Part shown: positions 23,645-32,048 of the stretch, piece by piece
How the letters are laid out: each line of letters opens with the position of its first letter
Numbering within the stretch: position 1 is the first letter of the stretch
Assembly: GCA_947589735.1 (NCBI GenBank)
Contig: CANQCR010000014.1
Location: forward strand, 1-33,417
Origin: an uncultured Bacilli bacterium
Lineage (GTDB): Bacteria; Bacillota_I; Bacilli_A; RF39; UBA660
Direction: 5' to 3'
DNA length: 33,417 nucleotides
Position numbers and translations under genes: made by a program
Notes under the pieces: generated by a model
Told to the model about the DNA's origin: nothing
Database searches by the model: none
Seen by the model: only the letters and a program-made list of their open reading frames with translations

Positions 23645-26314
23645 ATGAATATATTAACGAAATTAACGATTAAAAATTTAAAATTAAATAAAAAAAGGAC
23701 TTTAGTAACCATTATTGGTATTGCTTTAGCAACCTTCCTTATTGTTGTTACATCAGGCTTATTTTCTTCTTTTTATACTTCTATGCTTAAACTAGTTAAA
23801 GAAGAAGGTGGTGGGGACTTTCACGCCGCTTATTATAATGTTAGTGGTGAGACTTTAAAGTATATTAAAAATAATAGAGAAGTAGCTAATTATTATGAAA
23901 CTTTCACTAAAGGGTATGCCAAAATAGATAGTGGAGATGAATATCGACCTTATTTATATATTCTATCTTATGATACGAAAGCTTTAGATAACATTGCCCC
24001 TAAATTAATTGAAGGAAGGTATCCTAAAAATGATACAGAGATCGTTATTCCGGAACATATTTATCAAGGAAACTTTCATTATGAAGTAGGGGATAAAATA
24101 AATCTTAGTGTAGGTACAAGAGTAGATAACAAGGAAAACGTTTTAAGTTCTGATGATCCGGCTTACACGTTTGATTCTCAGCGTAATAAATGGGCGTTAA
24201 ATGATGAAAAACTTATTAATACGGAAGATAAAAGCTATACAATTGTCGGAATTATGAAAAGACCATCAAAGCTTATCGAAGCCGATGATGCCCCTTTTTA
24301 TACAGCTATTACCTATGGTCTCGCTAATAATAATGATAAAGTGAATATTTATGTTCGTTATAAACACGCTTCTAAAGCTAAGAAAGAACTTTGTAAGACG
24401 ATAACATCTAATGAAGAAGATGCTAAAAAATGCTTAGCTAATGAGGAAGTTAATACCCAGGTAGCTTATAAGTACAATAATAATCTTTTAGAATGGGAAG
24501 GTAACTTAAAAGATTCGAAGGCTCGGCAAATGCTAATTCTTTTGATAGCTATTATCATCGGTATTATTATCATTACTAGTATCTTTGTTATTCGCAATAG
24601 TTTTATTATTTCCATTACGGAAAGATATAAAGAAATCGGAATGTTAAAAAGCATTGGCGCTACCCCTAAACAAATAAGATATAGCGTTTTAATGGAAGGC
24701 TTATTAGAAAGCATTATAGCTATTCCTTTAGGACTTGTTATGGGTGTATTCAGCATTTATCTATTATGTCATCTTACTAATCATATTATTATTACTAATC
24801 ATCTTTTTGATTTGACGAATAATTTCTTTGTCTTTAAAATTAGTTTTATAACTATTTTAATAGCGATAATTATCTCCTTTGGAACAGTTATCTTATCAAC
24901 TCTTTTACCAGCTAAAAAGGCAAGCAAATTACCACCCATTGCCGCTATTAGAGAATATAAAATGTATAAAATAAATAAGCGTGAATTAAAAGTATCGAAA
25001 TTGACAAGTAAGTTATTTGGTATTGGAGGCGTTATTGCTAGTAAAAACTTAAAACGTTATCGTAAAAATTACCGAACTACAATTATTTCTTTAGTTATAA
25101 GTATTGTTATGTTTTTATCTTTTACATCAGTTATTGGCTATTTTATGGGTTCAGGAATGAGTGAAGATGAGAAAAGAGCTAATTATGACGCAACAATTCA
25201 TCTTAGTTCAATATATCAAAGTGAAATGAAGGAAGATGGTAGTGTAAGTTATAATATGCCTAATGGCTTTGAATATAACATTTATAAAAAAATAATTGAT
25301 ATGAATTTAAATGGTATAAAAGATGTTATGCTATTTGGTGCGACATCAATCAAGGTTGATACGAAATATTATCTTGATGATTATAAAAGTTATTTAGAGC
25401 AAAGCCCTTATTATCAATTAGATGAAAAGACTAGTATTGAGGATACATTATTTATTGTTCCAAAGCAAACGTTTAACGAATTAACAAGTAATTTAGATAT
25501 TGCTGATAATGAAGTAGGAGTTCTTTTAGATGACTATCTTATGGTTGATGGTAAAAATTCTTTTAGAGGCCGTATGACAAATTTTAAAGTTGGAGATGAA
25601 ATAAAAGTCTCTTTAGGTTGTGATAGCGATGATGCTTGTGAAGAGAAAGTTACAGTTAAAGTTTTAGGATTAATTGATACGAAAGATATTTTAGCTGGTA
25701 AAAGAAATGGTTTCTTTATTAACGAAGATAGTTATCCTAATTTGAAAAAATATATGTATTCGGCTAGTATTTATCTTAATTATACAGATATTAATTCTCT
25801 TAAAGACTATATTAATAAAGTTAATCATTCAAATGAATATGCTTCTTTTGCCATTAGTGATCTTAAGACTGAAAAAGAACGTGAACAAGCAACAAAAATG
25901 TTAGTTAATATCTTTTGTTATGCCTTTGTTATCATTATTACTTTAATTGGTGTTACAAATATTTTTAATGTTATTACAACTAATATGACGTTAAGAAGAA
26001 GAGAGTTTGCTATGTTAAAAGCTGTTGGTATGACCGATGTGGAGTTTAAGAAAATGATTCGTTTAGAAAGCTTTCTTTATGGCTTTAAGGCTCTTGTTGT
26101 TGGTGTAACATTAGGATTAGGACTATCTTATTTGATGTTCAAATTAGCTTTAGAAATTACTAATGATACAGAGTTAGTTTACCACTTACCAATTGTAGAA
26201 GTTTTAATAGTAATTGTGGGGACTTTCATTATCATTTATATTACGATGAAGTATGCTTTAGGTAAAGTAAATAAGCAAAATATTATTGATACAATTAGGA
26301 ATGATAATATCTAA
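23645..26314 (+). CDS. FtsX-like ABC permease, second of a tandem pair (889 aa)
   Basis: A paralogue of the preceding gene with the same plan: a helix near residue 20, an external domain, three helices with SIGATPKQIRYSVL, then a second half ending in FAMLKAVGMTDVEFKKMI and NKQNIIDTIRNDNI. The external domains differ clearly; this one has a Cys pair (LGCDSDDACEE) absent from the partner. Membrane and cytoplasmic parts are much better conserved, including near-identical DNA at the 3' ends. This suggests a duplication with divergent ligand-facing domains and a heterodimeric transporter. It starts 8 nt after the previous stop behind AGGTGAT. A strong terminator follows. Confidence 0.9.
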   Translation: MNILTKLTIKNLKLNKKRTLVTIIGIALATFLIVVTSGLFSSFYTSMLKLVKEEGGGDFHAAYYNVSGETLKYIKNNREVANYYETFTKGYAKIDSGDEYRPYLYILSYDTKALDNIAPKLIEGRYPKNDTEIVIPEHIYQGNFHYEVGDKINLSVGTRVDNKENVLSSDDPAYTFDSQRNKWALNDEKLINTEDKSYTIVGIMKRPSKLIEADDAPFYTAITYGLANNNDKVNIYVRYKHASKAKKELCKTITSNEEDAKKCLANEEVNTQVAYKYNNNLLEWEGNLKDSKARQMLILLIAIIIGIIIITSIFVIRNSFIISITERYKEIGMLKSIGATPKQIRYSVLMEGLLESIIAIPLGLVMGVFSIYLLCHLTNHIIITNHLFDLTNNFFVFKISFITILIAIIISFGTVILSTLLPAKKASKLPPIAAIREYKMYKINKRELKVSKLTSKLFGIGGVIASKNLKRYRKNYRTTIISLVISIVMFLSFTSVIGYFMGSGMSEDEKRANYDATIHLSSIYQSEMKEDGSVSYNMPNGFEYNIYKKIIDMNLNGIKDVMLFGATSIKVDTKYYLDDYKSYLEQSPYYQLDEKTSIEDTLFIVPKQTFNELTSNLDIADNEVGVLLDDYLMVDGKNSFRGRMTNFKVGDEIKVSLGCDSDDACEEKVTVKVLGLIDTKDILAGKRNGFFINEDSYPNLKKYMYSASIYLNYTDINSLKDYINKVNHSNEYASFAISDLKTEKEREQATKMLVNIFCYAFVIIITLIGVTNIFNVITTNMTLRRREFAMLKAVGMTDVEFKKMIRLESFLYGFKALVVGVTLGLGLSYLMFKLALEITNDTELVYHLPIVEVLIVIVGTFIIIYITMKYALGKVNKQNIIDTIRNDNI

Positions 26315-26332
26315 AAAGGCTTCGGCCTTTTT
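26313..26332 (+). terminator. Intrinsic terminator with TTCG tetraloop
   Basis: An 8-bp stem, AAAAAGGC/GCCTTTTT, with TTCG loop. The 3' arm supplies the T tract. The stop of the permease gene (26312-26314) overlaps its foot. It separates the ABC genes from the two-component genes. Confidence 0.88.
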
Positions 26333-26333
26333 A

Positions 26334-26342
26334 TGGTATAAT
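26334..26342 (+). promoter_or_regulatory. Extended -10 promoter of the two-component genes
   Basis: TGGTATAAT begins one base after the terminator. No -35 is possible outside the hairpin. The predicted start near 26349 leaves only about 7 nt before the ATG at 26356, so part of GGAAGTGAT may not be transcribed. Read-through from the ABC operon may also contribute. Confidence 0.6.
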
Positions 26343-26355
26343 GGAAGTGATAAGT

Positions 26356-27015
26356 ATGAAAAAGATATTATTATTAGAAGATAATGAAGCTATTATTATG
26401 GGTTTAGTCTATGCTTTAAAGCAGGTCCCTTTTATGGTAGAAGTATGTCATAATAAAAAAGAGTTGATAAAACTGAATATTAAAGATTATGATTTACTTT
26501 TACTAGACATTATGTTACCAGATGTAAATGGCTTGGATTTGTGTAAAGAGATTAAGAAGAATTATCAGATTCCCATCATTTTTTTAACAGCTAAAGATGA
26601 AGAAGAAGATATCGTTTTAGGCTTTGATTTAGGATGTGATGATTATGTTACTAAACCTTTTAAAACAAGAGAATTAATCTCTAGGATTAAACGCTTAGTT
26701 GGTGAAGAAAATGACGTAATTAAAGTGCATAACGTCAGTTTAAACTTAAGCCTTAACAAAGTTTATGTTGATGATAAAGAGATCTCTTTAACAGCTTTAG
26801 AATATAAAATATTATGTCTTCTTTTCACGCATCGTCATCAAATTATTACTAGAGACTATATCTTAGAAAACATCTGGGACTATGATGACAAGTTTGTTAA
26901 CGACAACACTCTTACAGTTTACATAAAACGTCTACGTGAAAAGCTTGGTAATGATAATATCATTAAGACGGTTAAAGGATTAGGATACCGGGTCGATGAT
27001 TATGAGGAAAGATAA
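26356..27015 (+). CDS. OmpR/PhoB-family response regulator (219 aa)
   Basis: The receiver domain has acidic pocket E8/D9, phospho-acceptor D51 in LLLLDIMLPD, the TAKD switch segment and the YVTKPF Lys. The C-terminal winged helix has LTALEYKILCLLF and VYIKRLREKLG ... VKGLGYRV, typical of OmpR/PhoB. It would be phosphorylated by the kinase encoded next, with which it overlaps. The natural target is the ABC operon, preceded by an 11-bp tandem repeat at 20226. The start at 26356 is chosen since MKKILLLEDN is the standard opening; an in-frame ATG at 26341 lies within the -10 box. Confidence 0.92.
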   Translation: MKKILLLEDNEAIIMGLVYALKQVPFMVEVCHNKKELIKLNIKDYDLLLLDIMLPDVNGLDLCKEIKKNYQIPIIFLTAKDEEEDIVLGFDLGCDDYVTKPFKTRELISRIKRLVGEENDVIKVHNVSLNLSLNKVYVDDKEISLTALEYKILCLLFTHRHQIITRDYILENIWDYDDKFVNDNTLTVYIKRLREKLGNDNIIKTVKGLGYRVDDYEER

Positions 27016-28186
27016 TATTAAATGGTTAATTAAAGTTATGCTGATTAATGTCATCATTTTAATCGGTGTGATGTCGCTTACAACTTATTTTTCTTACCGG
27101 TTATATGTAAGAAATGTTAATAATGTTATTTTAGGACTTATTGATGTCAGTGAAGAAGAAGCTATGCAAATTCTTAATTCTGATAAGCCTAATTATCAAA
27201 AGGCGGATTTAAGTAAATATGGTATTAGTGAAGATAATGCGGTTATTAATAGTATGCAACATAGTTTTTATATGAGTGTTTTAATGAATGCTATTTTTAC
27301 CATTCTTATCGAACTTGTCATTACCTATATGATGTATGTTCATCTATCTAAATATAACAAGAAAGTTGCCAATCTAACGGAATATGTTAAAGATATCAAT
27401 AATGGTCGTTATGAATTAAAAATAAAAGATAATGTTGAAGGTGAGTTATCAAGACTTCAAAATGAACTATATAAAATAACCATTATGTTAAAAGAAGAAA
27501 ATGTTGCTATGAGTAAACAAAAAGAAAACCTCAAAAAAGCTATTTCCGATATTTCACATCAAATTAAGACACCTCTTACAAGTATCAATATTATTTTAGA
27601 TAATTTAAATGATGAAAAGATGGATTTGAAAACGCGCAAACGTTTTATTAATGAATTACAAAAGCAAATTAATCTAATTGATAATCTTGTTATTACACTT
27701 CTTAAATTAGCGCGCTTCGATACTAATAGTGTGAAGTTTTATAAAGAGGAAATTAATGTTAAAAAAATCATAAAGGAATGTGTGGATAACCTATCAACAT
27801 TAGCGGAATTAAAAAACATCAATATTCTTTTAACATCTAAAACAAAAGCCGTATTTAAGGGAGATTACAAGTGGGAATTAGAAGCCTTAACCAATATCAT
27901 TAAAAATGGTATTGAACATAGTGATAATGATAAAACAATTCAAATCTTTTGGGAAGAAAATGCCTTATATACAAAAATTATCATTAAAGATGAAGGCTAT
28001 GGCATTGATAGTGAAGATCTTTCCCATATCTTTGAACGTTTTTATAAGGCTAAAACAGCTGGTTCTTCTTCGTTTGGAATTGGTCTTTCTCTTGCTAAAG
28101 CTATCATCAACGAGGATGGTGGCGTTATTAAGGTTACTTCTAATATTGGTGAAGGTACAACCTTTGAAATTAAATATTTAAAGTGA
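26996..28186 (+). CDS. Sensor histidine kinase, BceS-like intramembrane-type (396 aa)
   Basis: Two membrane helices near residues 10-35 and 95-120 flank an external stretch of only about 55 residues. Then come a HAMP-like linker, the phospho-acceptor box ISDISHQIKTPLTS (H188) and an ATPase domain (NIIKNGIEHSD, DEGYGID, SFGIGLSLAKAI). The short external part suggests sensing through the partner transporter, as in BceS-type kinases. The start is either 26996 or ATG 27002; both overlap the response-regulator gene and neither has a strong ribosome site, so translation is probably coupled. There is no convincing terminator after its TGA stop. Confidence 0.9.
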   Translation: MIMRKDNIKWLIKVMLINVIILIGVMSLTTYFSYRLYVRNVNNVILGLIDVSEEEAMQILNSDKPNYQKADLSKYGISEDNAVINSMQHSFYMSVLMNAIFTILIELVITYMMYVHLSKYNKKVANLTEYVKDINNGRYELKIKDNVEGELSRLQNELYKITIMLKEENVAMSKQKENLKKAISDISHQIKTPLTSINIILDNLNDEKMDLKTRKRFINELQKQINLIDNLVITLLKLARFDTNSVKFYKEEINVKKIIKECVDNLSTLAELKNINILLTSKTKAVFKGDYKWELEALTNIIKNGIEHSDNDKTIQIFWEENALYTKIIIKDEGYGIDSEDLSHIFERFYKAKTAGSSSFGIGLSLAKAIINEDGGVIKVTSNIGEGTTFEIKYLK

Positions 28187-28210
28187 TACTTCCTTTTTAA
28201 GGCAAGATAT

Positions 28211-28218
28211 TGTATAAT
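28211..28218 (+). promoter_or_regulatory. -10 promoter element of the thioredoxin-like/tex unit
   Basis: TTGTATAAT, with TATAAT at 28213-28218 and TG directly adjacent. The predicted start is near 28225, at the first G of the GGTGAT ribosome site. Confidence 0.5.
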
Positions 28219-28233
28219 GAAGTTGGTGATTTT

Positions 28234-28758
28234 ATGAGTAAAAAAACATTAATCTTGATTATTTTAGCCATCATTGTAGCTGGTTTGGCGGCTTTTGTTG
28301 TTGTTAACAAAGATAGCTTATTTCCAAAAAAAGAACCAGAGGTTAAGGAAGAAGAACCATCTAACACAGAAAAGACGGAAGATAAAAAAACAACGGTAAT
28401 TGATTATAAAAAGTATCAAGAATTAAGGTCAGGCTTAAAAGATGATGAAACATATGCTATTTTAATTGTTGATTTATCAGATACAGGTAAAAATGTTTCT
28501 AATGATTTTAAAAAAGAAGTATTACGTAGTTTCCAAAATCGTAAAAGTGAAATCTATGAAATCGATATCAATAAATTAGATGAAGTATCTTTATCAGGCG
28601 TTATTACGGATGTAACGAAAGTAATGAACTATAAAGAACCTAGTCTAACGACGCCAACATTATTAGTTAGTAAAAAGGGTAAGATTGTTTATAAACAAGC
28701 AGGTCTTATCTATAGTGATGAAATAACAACCAACTTAGATAAAAACAAAATAGAATAG
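28234..28758 (+). CDS. Membrane-anchored thioredoxin-fold-like protein without CxxC (174 aa)
   Basis: One N-terminal membrane helix (LILIILAIIVAGLAAFVVV) and a Glu/Lys-rich linker precede a domain of about 110 residues. The order TYAILIVDLSDTG, then EIYEIDINKLDE, then TPTLLVSKKGKIVYKQAG resembles a thioredoxin fold, with TP as the cis-Pro site and the usual GK-V-G ending. Where CxxC is expected the sequence is SDTGK, and the protein has no Cys at all. Thiol-redox catalysis is therefore excluded if the fold is right. It starts at ATG 28234 behind GGTGAT; a TTG at 28210 lies in the promoter. tex follows 7 nt later. Confidence 0.72.
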   Translation: MSKKTLILIILAIIVAGLAAFVVVNKDSLFPKKEPEVKEEEPSNTEKTEDKKTTVIDYKKYQELRSGLKDDETYAILIVDLSDTGKNVSNDFKKEVLRSFQNRKSEIYEIDINKLDEVSLSGVITDVTKVMNYKEPSLTTPTLLVSKKGKIVYKQAGLIYSDEITTNLDKNKIE

Positions 28759-28765
28759 AGGAATT

Positions 28766-30922
28766 ATGAACGATAATATTATTGAACAAATTAGTAAAGA
28801 TCTAAATGTTTCAGTAAAACAAGTATCGGCGACATTAAAATTATTAGAGGATGGTAATACCATCCCTTTTATTGCGCGTTACCGTAAAGAAGTTACTGGC
28901 AATTTAGATGAAGAAATTATTAAAGCAATTGGTGAAGTATATACCTATCAGGTTAATCTTTTGAAAAGGAAAGAAGATGTTATTCGCTTAATTGATGAAA
29001 AAGGTCTTCTTACGGATGAATTAAAAGATGCTATTATGGCAGCGACGAAATTAGTAGAAGTAGAAGATTTATATCGTCCTTATAAAGAAAAGAAAAAGAC
29101 AAAAGCGACAGAAGCCATTAAAAATGGTTTGGAGCCTTTAGCGAAAATGATTATGGCTTGTCCTTTAAATGGTAATATATCTGATATGGCTAAGAAGTTT
29201 TTAACCGAAAACGTTAAAACCGAAGAAGATGCCATTATGGGCGCTAAATACATTATTGCCGAATGGATTAGTGATAATGCTTATTTTCGTAAATATATTA
29301 GAAGTAATATGTATCGCTTTGGTATCTTATCATCAAAATTAAAAAAAGATGTTCAAGATAATGATAAAATATATGAGATGTATTATGATTATCAAGAAGC
29401 GGTATCAAAGATTAAACCGCATCGTATTTTAGCTGTTAATAGAGGCGAAAAAGAAGATGTTTTAAGCGTTAGTATCGATGTTGATAAAGATAAAATGCTT
29501 AGCTTTTTAGAAAGTAAAAATATTAAAAATCAAGATAGTTTTTGTGCGCCATATATTAAGGAAGCTATTTTAGATAGCTATAAGCGTTTAATTTTTCCTT
29601 CGGTTGAAAGAGAAATTAGAAGTGATTTAACCGAAAAAGGGGAAGAGGCTGCTATTAATAATTTTGGTAAAAACTTAGAAAGCCTTCTTTTAACCCCACC
29701 GATGAAAGAAAAAGTTGTCTTGGCTTTTGATCCAGGATATGTCAATGGTTGTAAGTTAGCCGTTATCGATAAAACCGGTAAATACTTAGATTCGACCGTT
29801 ATTAAACCATTTTTAAATGGTAATACAGATGAACGTATTAAAGCTGCTAAAAAGATTGTGTTAGACCTTATTAATAAGCATCATGTCGATATTATTGCGA
29901 TTGGTAATGGAACGGCCTCAAGAGAGTCTGAAAAGTTTTGTGCAGAATTAATTAAAGAGAACAATTTAACTTGCAAGTATGTTATTGTTTCGGAAGCTGG
30001 GGCATCTATTTATAGTGCCTCTGATATTGCTATTGAAGAGTTTCCTGATTTAGCTGTCGAAAAAAGAAGTGCGGTATCGATTGGTAGACGTCTTCAAGAT
30101 CCATTATCTGAATTAGTTAAGGTCCCACCATCAGGCATTGGGGTCGGTTTGTATCAACACGACGTTAGCCCTAAAAAGTTATCCGATAGTCTTGACTTTG
30201 TTGTATCTAAAGCTGTTAATAGTGTCGGTGTTAATATCAATACGGCCAGTCCATCTCTTCTTAAATATGTATCAGGTATCAATAAGAAAAATATTGATAA
30301 GATTATGGCTTATCGTAATAGTGTCGGAAGGATTAACTCTAGAGAAGAAATTAAAAAGAAAAAACTTCTTACTGATAAAACTTATGAACAAGCGATTGGT
30401 TTCTTAAGAATTACCGAAGGCGAGAATATTTTAGATGCAACGGCTATCCACCCAGAAAGCTACGATATGGCTCTAAAACTATTAAAGGAGTTAGATTGCA
30501 ATCTAACGGATGTTGGGTCTGATAAATTAATTGATAAATTAAAAAATATTGAAGCTAAAGACTATGCTTCCAAATTAGGTACCGATATATATACTTTAGA
30601 AGATGTTATTGCTTCATTAATGAAACCTAACCGGGATCCTCGTGACGAAATGCCGCAACCAATATTAAAAAGTGATGTTTTAGATATTGCCGATTTAAAA
30701 GTAGGTATGAAATTGCAAGGAACAGTTCGAAATGTTGTCGATTTCGGAGCTTTTATCGATATTGGCTTACATAATGATGGCTTGGTTCATATATCAAAAA
30801 TATCTAAAGATTATGTTCGTCATCCATCTGATGTATTAAGTGTTGGTGATATCGTCGATTGTTATGTTGATGAAATATTTAAAGATAAAGGTAAGGTATC
30901 TTTATCTCTTATAGAAAAATAA
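28766..30922 (+). CDS. tex: Tex-family transcription accessory protein (718 aa)
   Basis: A cytoplasmic nucleic-acid-binding protein of the Tex/YhgF family. The N-terminus has TIPFIARYRKEVTG, followed by a YqgF-like RNase H-fold core (AFDPGYVNGCKLAVID), helix-hairpin-helix segments (NINTASPSLLKYVSGI, NKKNIDKIMAYR) and a C-terminal S1 RNA-binding domain from about residue 640 (VGMKLQGTVRNVVDFGAFIDIG ending VSLSLIEK). Length is normal for the family. It affects transcription and RNA turnover in other bacteria. GAGGAAT precedes the ATG, 7 nt after the upstream stop, so the two are cotranscribed. Confidence 0.95.
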   Translation: MNDNIIEQISKDLNVSVKQVSATLKLLEDGNTIPFIARYRKEVTGNLDEEIIKAIGEVYTYQVNLLKRKEDVIRLIDEKGLLTDELKDAIMAATKLVEVEDLYRPYKEKKKTKATEAIKNGLEPLAKMIMACPLNGNISDMAKKFLTENVKTEEDAIMGAKYIIAEWISDNAYFRKYIRSNMYRFGILSSKLKKDVQDNDKIYEMYYDYQEAVSKIKPHRILAVNRGEKEDVLSVSIDVDKDKMLSFLESKNIKNQDSFCAPYIKEAILDSYKRLIFPSVEREIRSDLTEKGEEAAINNFGKNLESLLLTPPMKEKVVLAFDPGYVNGCKLAVIDKTGKYLDSTVIKPFLNGNTDERIKAAKKIVLDLINKHHVDIIAIGNGTASRESEKFCAELIKENNLTCKYVIVSEAGASIYSASDIAIEEFPDLAVEKRSAVSIGRRLQDPLSELVKVPPSGIGVGLYQHDVSPKKLSDSLDFVVSKAVNSVGVNINTASPSLLKYVSGINKKNIDKIMAYRNSVGRINSREEIKKKKLLTDKTYEQAIGFLRITEGENILDATAIHPESYDMALKLLKELDCNLTDVGSDKLIDKLKNIEAKDYASKLGTDIYTLEDVIASLMKPNRDPRDEMPQPILKSDVLDIADLKVGMKLQGTVRNVVDFGAFIDIGLHNDGLVHISKISKDYVRHPSDVLSVGDIVDCYVDEIFKDKGKVSLSLIEK

Positions 30923-30944
30923 AGTGGCGTTAAGTCACTTTTTT
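30921..30944 (+). terminator. Intrinsic terminator of tex
   Basis: AAAGTG pairs with CACTTT, extended by a G-T wobble and a C-G pair to about 8 bp, followed by T residues. The stem starts within the tex stop codon. It faces the terminator of the convergent lipoprotein gene with only 3 nt between them. Confidence 0.75.
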
Positions 30945-30947
30945 ATT

Positions 30948-30979
30948 AAAAAAAGCATATAAGAATTGGCCTATATGCT
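30948..30979 (-). terminator. Intrinsic terminator of the minus-strand lipoprotein gene
   Basis: On the minus strand AGCATATA pairs with TATATGCT around a 10-nt loop, followed by seven T. The stop of the lipoprotein gene (30978-30980) overlaps the 5' arm. Confidence 0.8.
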
Positions 30980-31772
30980 AATTTAAAGAATAAACTCTGT
31001 TATTATTAAAAACAATTTTATCATTAGTAATATATTTAATATCTTGAAGATGTTTTGTAAGCTTTTCTTCTTTCTTTATATCGATTATTTCTACATATTC
31101 ACACTTTATATCTTCATATTTTTCACATTGTTCTTTATTAGTTGCTTCCTTTTTTTGCTTTAAACTATAAAATGCTTTATTAGTTTTTAAATAATATTTA
31201 TTGCCACTACTTAAATAAATGCTTATAATATTTTCTTCACTAGGTATAGGATTGTCTTCTACCAGTGTCCCATTTTTTTCGTAATTATCATAATAATCGT
31301 CGCTATTAACCAAAAATTTAGTAATGTATATTTTATTTTCATTATCTACATATACAATTCCATTTTTAAGTTTAAAGTCATAATTAAATGTACTTTTTAA
31401 ATCTAGACTTCCTTTTCCACTTGAATTATCTTTATCATAATAGCCCCTGTTTTCTTTATTATCATAAAGGGCATAAATTTCAAAATCTTCGTATTGAATT
31501 CCAATAAGATTAGATACGCCTTCTACTTGTTTATAATTCGTATCATTAGAATATAATTTATCAAAACTGACATTATAAAAATTGTTATCTGTAACTACCA
31601 AGTTATTTTGTGTCAAAATAACATTTTCATTTTCAAGACCATTTATAGTGTTAATGTAAGTAAAATCTTCTTTAGTATCTTTCTTTTCAGCCTTATTTTC
31701 TTTATTCCCACAACCACATATACTTAATAAAATAATAAGACTTAACATAAATAAACTGCTTTTCTTTAACAT
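30978..31772 (-). CDS. Lipoprotein of unknown function (264 aa)
   Basis: The signal peptide MLKKSSLFMLSLIILLSICGCG has Cys at the end of its hydrophobic core (ICGC), predicting a lipid anchor, followed by a Lys/Asp/Glu-rich spacer. The rest is Asn-, Tyr- and Lys-rich with short repeated beta-like phrases (NGIVYVDNENKIYITKF, SSGNKYYLKTNKAFYSL), which could be a small propeller or beta-repeat domain. CEKYEDIKC could be a disulfide loop. No family is recognised. GAGTGATGG precedes the ATG on the minus strand. It is the only minus-strand gene in the window and its terminator meets that of tex. Confidence 0.8.
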   Translation of the reverse strand: MLKKSSLFMLSLIILLSICGCGNKENKAEKKDTKEDFTYINTINGLENENVILTQNNLVVTDNNFYNVSFDKLYSNDTNYKQVEGVSNLIGIQYEDFEIYALYDNKENRGYYDKDNSSGKGSLDLKSTFNYDFKLKNGIVYVDNENKIYITKFLVNSDDYYDNYEKNGTLVEDNPIPSEENIISIYLSSGNKYYLKTNKAFYSLKQKKEATNKEQCEKYEDIKCEYVEIIDIKKEEKLTKHLQDIKYITNDKIVFNNNRVYSLN

Positions 31773-31798
31773 ACCATCACTCGTTTTCTAACATACTT

Positions 31799-31807
31799 AT
31801 TATAACA
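31799..31807 (-). promoter_or_regulatory. Extended -10 promoter of the minus-strand lipoprotein gene
   Basis: Minus-strand TGTTATAAT with predicted start near 31792, giving a leader of about 19 nt. It is downstream of the terminator of the small RNA described next, so the gene does not need read-through from it. Confidence 0.6.
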
Positions 31808-31839
31808 TCTTTTCATTAAATATCTTATATATTATACAC

Positions 31840-31936
31840 AAAAAAGACGTTGCCCCCTGAGCAACGTCCATAAAAGAATAAAAAGGGGTTGGCTAGTGTG
31901 ATACTAGCTCCAATCCGGCATTTCCGAATTGGTACC
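31840..31936 (-). ncRNA. Putative structured small RNA or leader with two terminator-like hairpins
   Basis: On the minus strand a strong promoter points into about 97 nt holding three hairpins. Hairpin 1: 9-bp stem 31932-31924 with 31918-31910 (one U-G pair), loop AAAUG. Hairpin 2: GCUAGU/ACUAGC (31908-31903 with 31897-31892), loop AUCAC, followed by CCCC and a U-rich run. Hairpin 3: perfect 8-bp GACGUUGC/GCAACGUC (31868-31861 with 31853-31846) and six U, an intrinsic terminator. The 3' arm of hairpin 1 (CCGGAUUGG) can instead extend hairpin 2 by pairing with CAACCC, so the two may be alternatives. I see no match to tRNA, SRP, 6S or a riboswitch class I know. Confidence 0.6.
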
Positions 31937-31940
31937 TCAT

Positions 31941-31969
31941 ATACTAATCCAAAAAGATGTTAATGTCAA
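31941..31969 (-). promoter_or_regulatory. Promoter of the putative small RNA
   Basis: On the minus strand TTGACA (31969-31964), exactly 17 nt, then TAGTAT (31946-31941). It has the only perfect consensus -35 I noted in the window. The predicted start is near 31936-31934, at the first G residues of the structured stretch. Confidence 0.7.
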
Positions 31970-32014
31970 GCATTTTTTTAAAAAAAATGAAATTTATTTA
32001 ATAATCCTAAAATG

Positions 32015-32023
32015 TGTTATAAT
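32015..32023 (+). promoter_or_regulatory. Extended -10 promoter of the first tandem lipoprotein gene
   Basis: TGTTATAAT, with a second candidate, TGGCATAAT, at 32027-32035. Predicted starts near 32030 or 32042, leaving leaders of about 19 or 7 nt before the ATG at 32049. Confidence 0.55.
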
Positions 32024-32048
32024 ATATGGCATAATTTTAGGGGGAGTT

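Noticed and set aside
28184-28200. Terminator after the histidine kinase
   Set aside because: Only a 4-bp AAGT/ACTT stem precedes the T residues; too weak to call.
31840-31936. Minus-strand RNA as SRP RNA, 6S RNA, T-box, tRNA or tracrRNA
   Set aside because: There is no GGAAGCAGCC-type SRP loop, no 6S-like long bulged stem, no T-box consensus with a tRNA-synthetase gene, no cloverleaf, and no Cas9 or repeat array nearby. The GGTACC-like bases alone are not enough.
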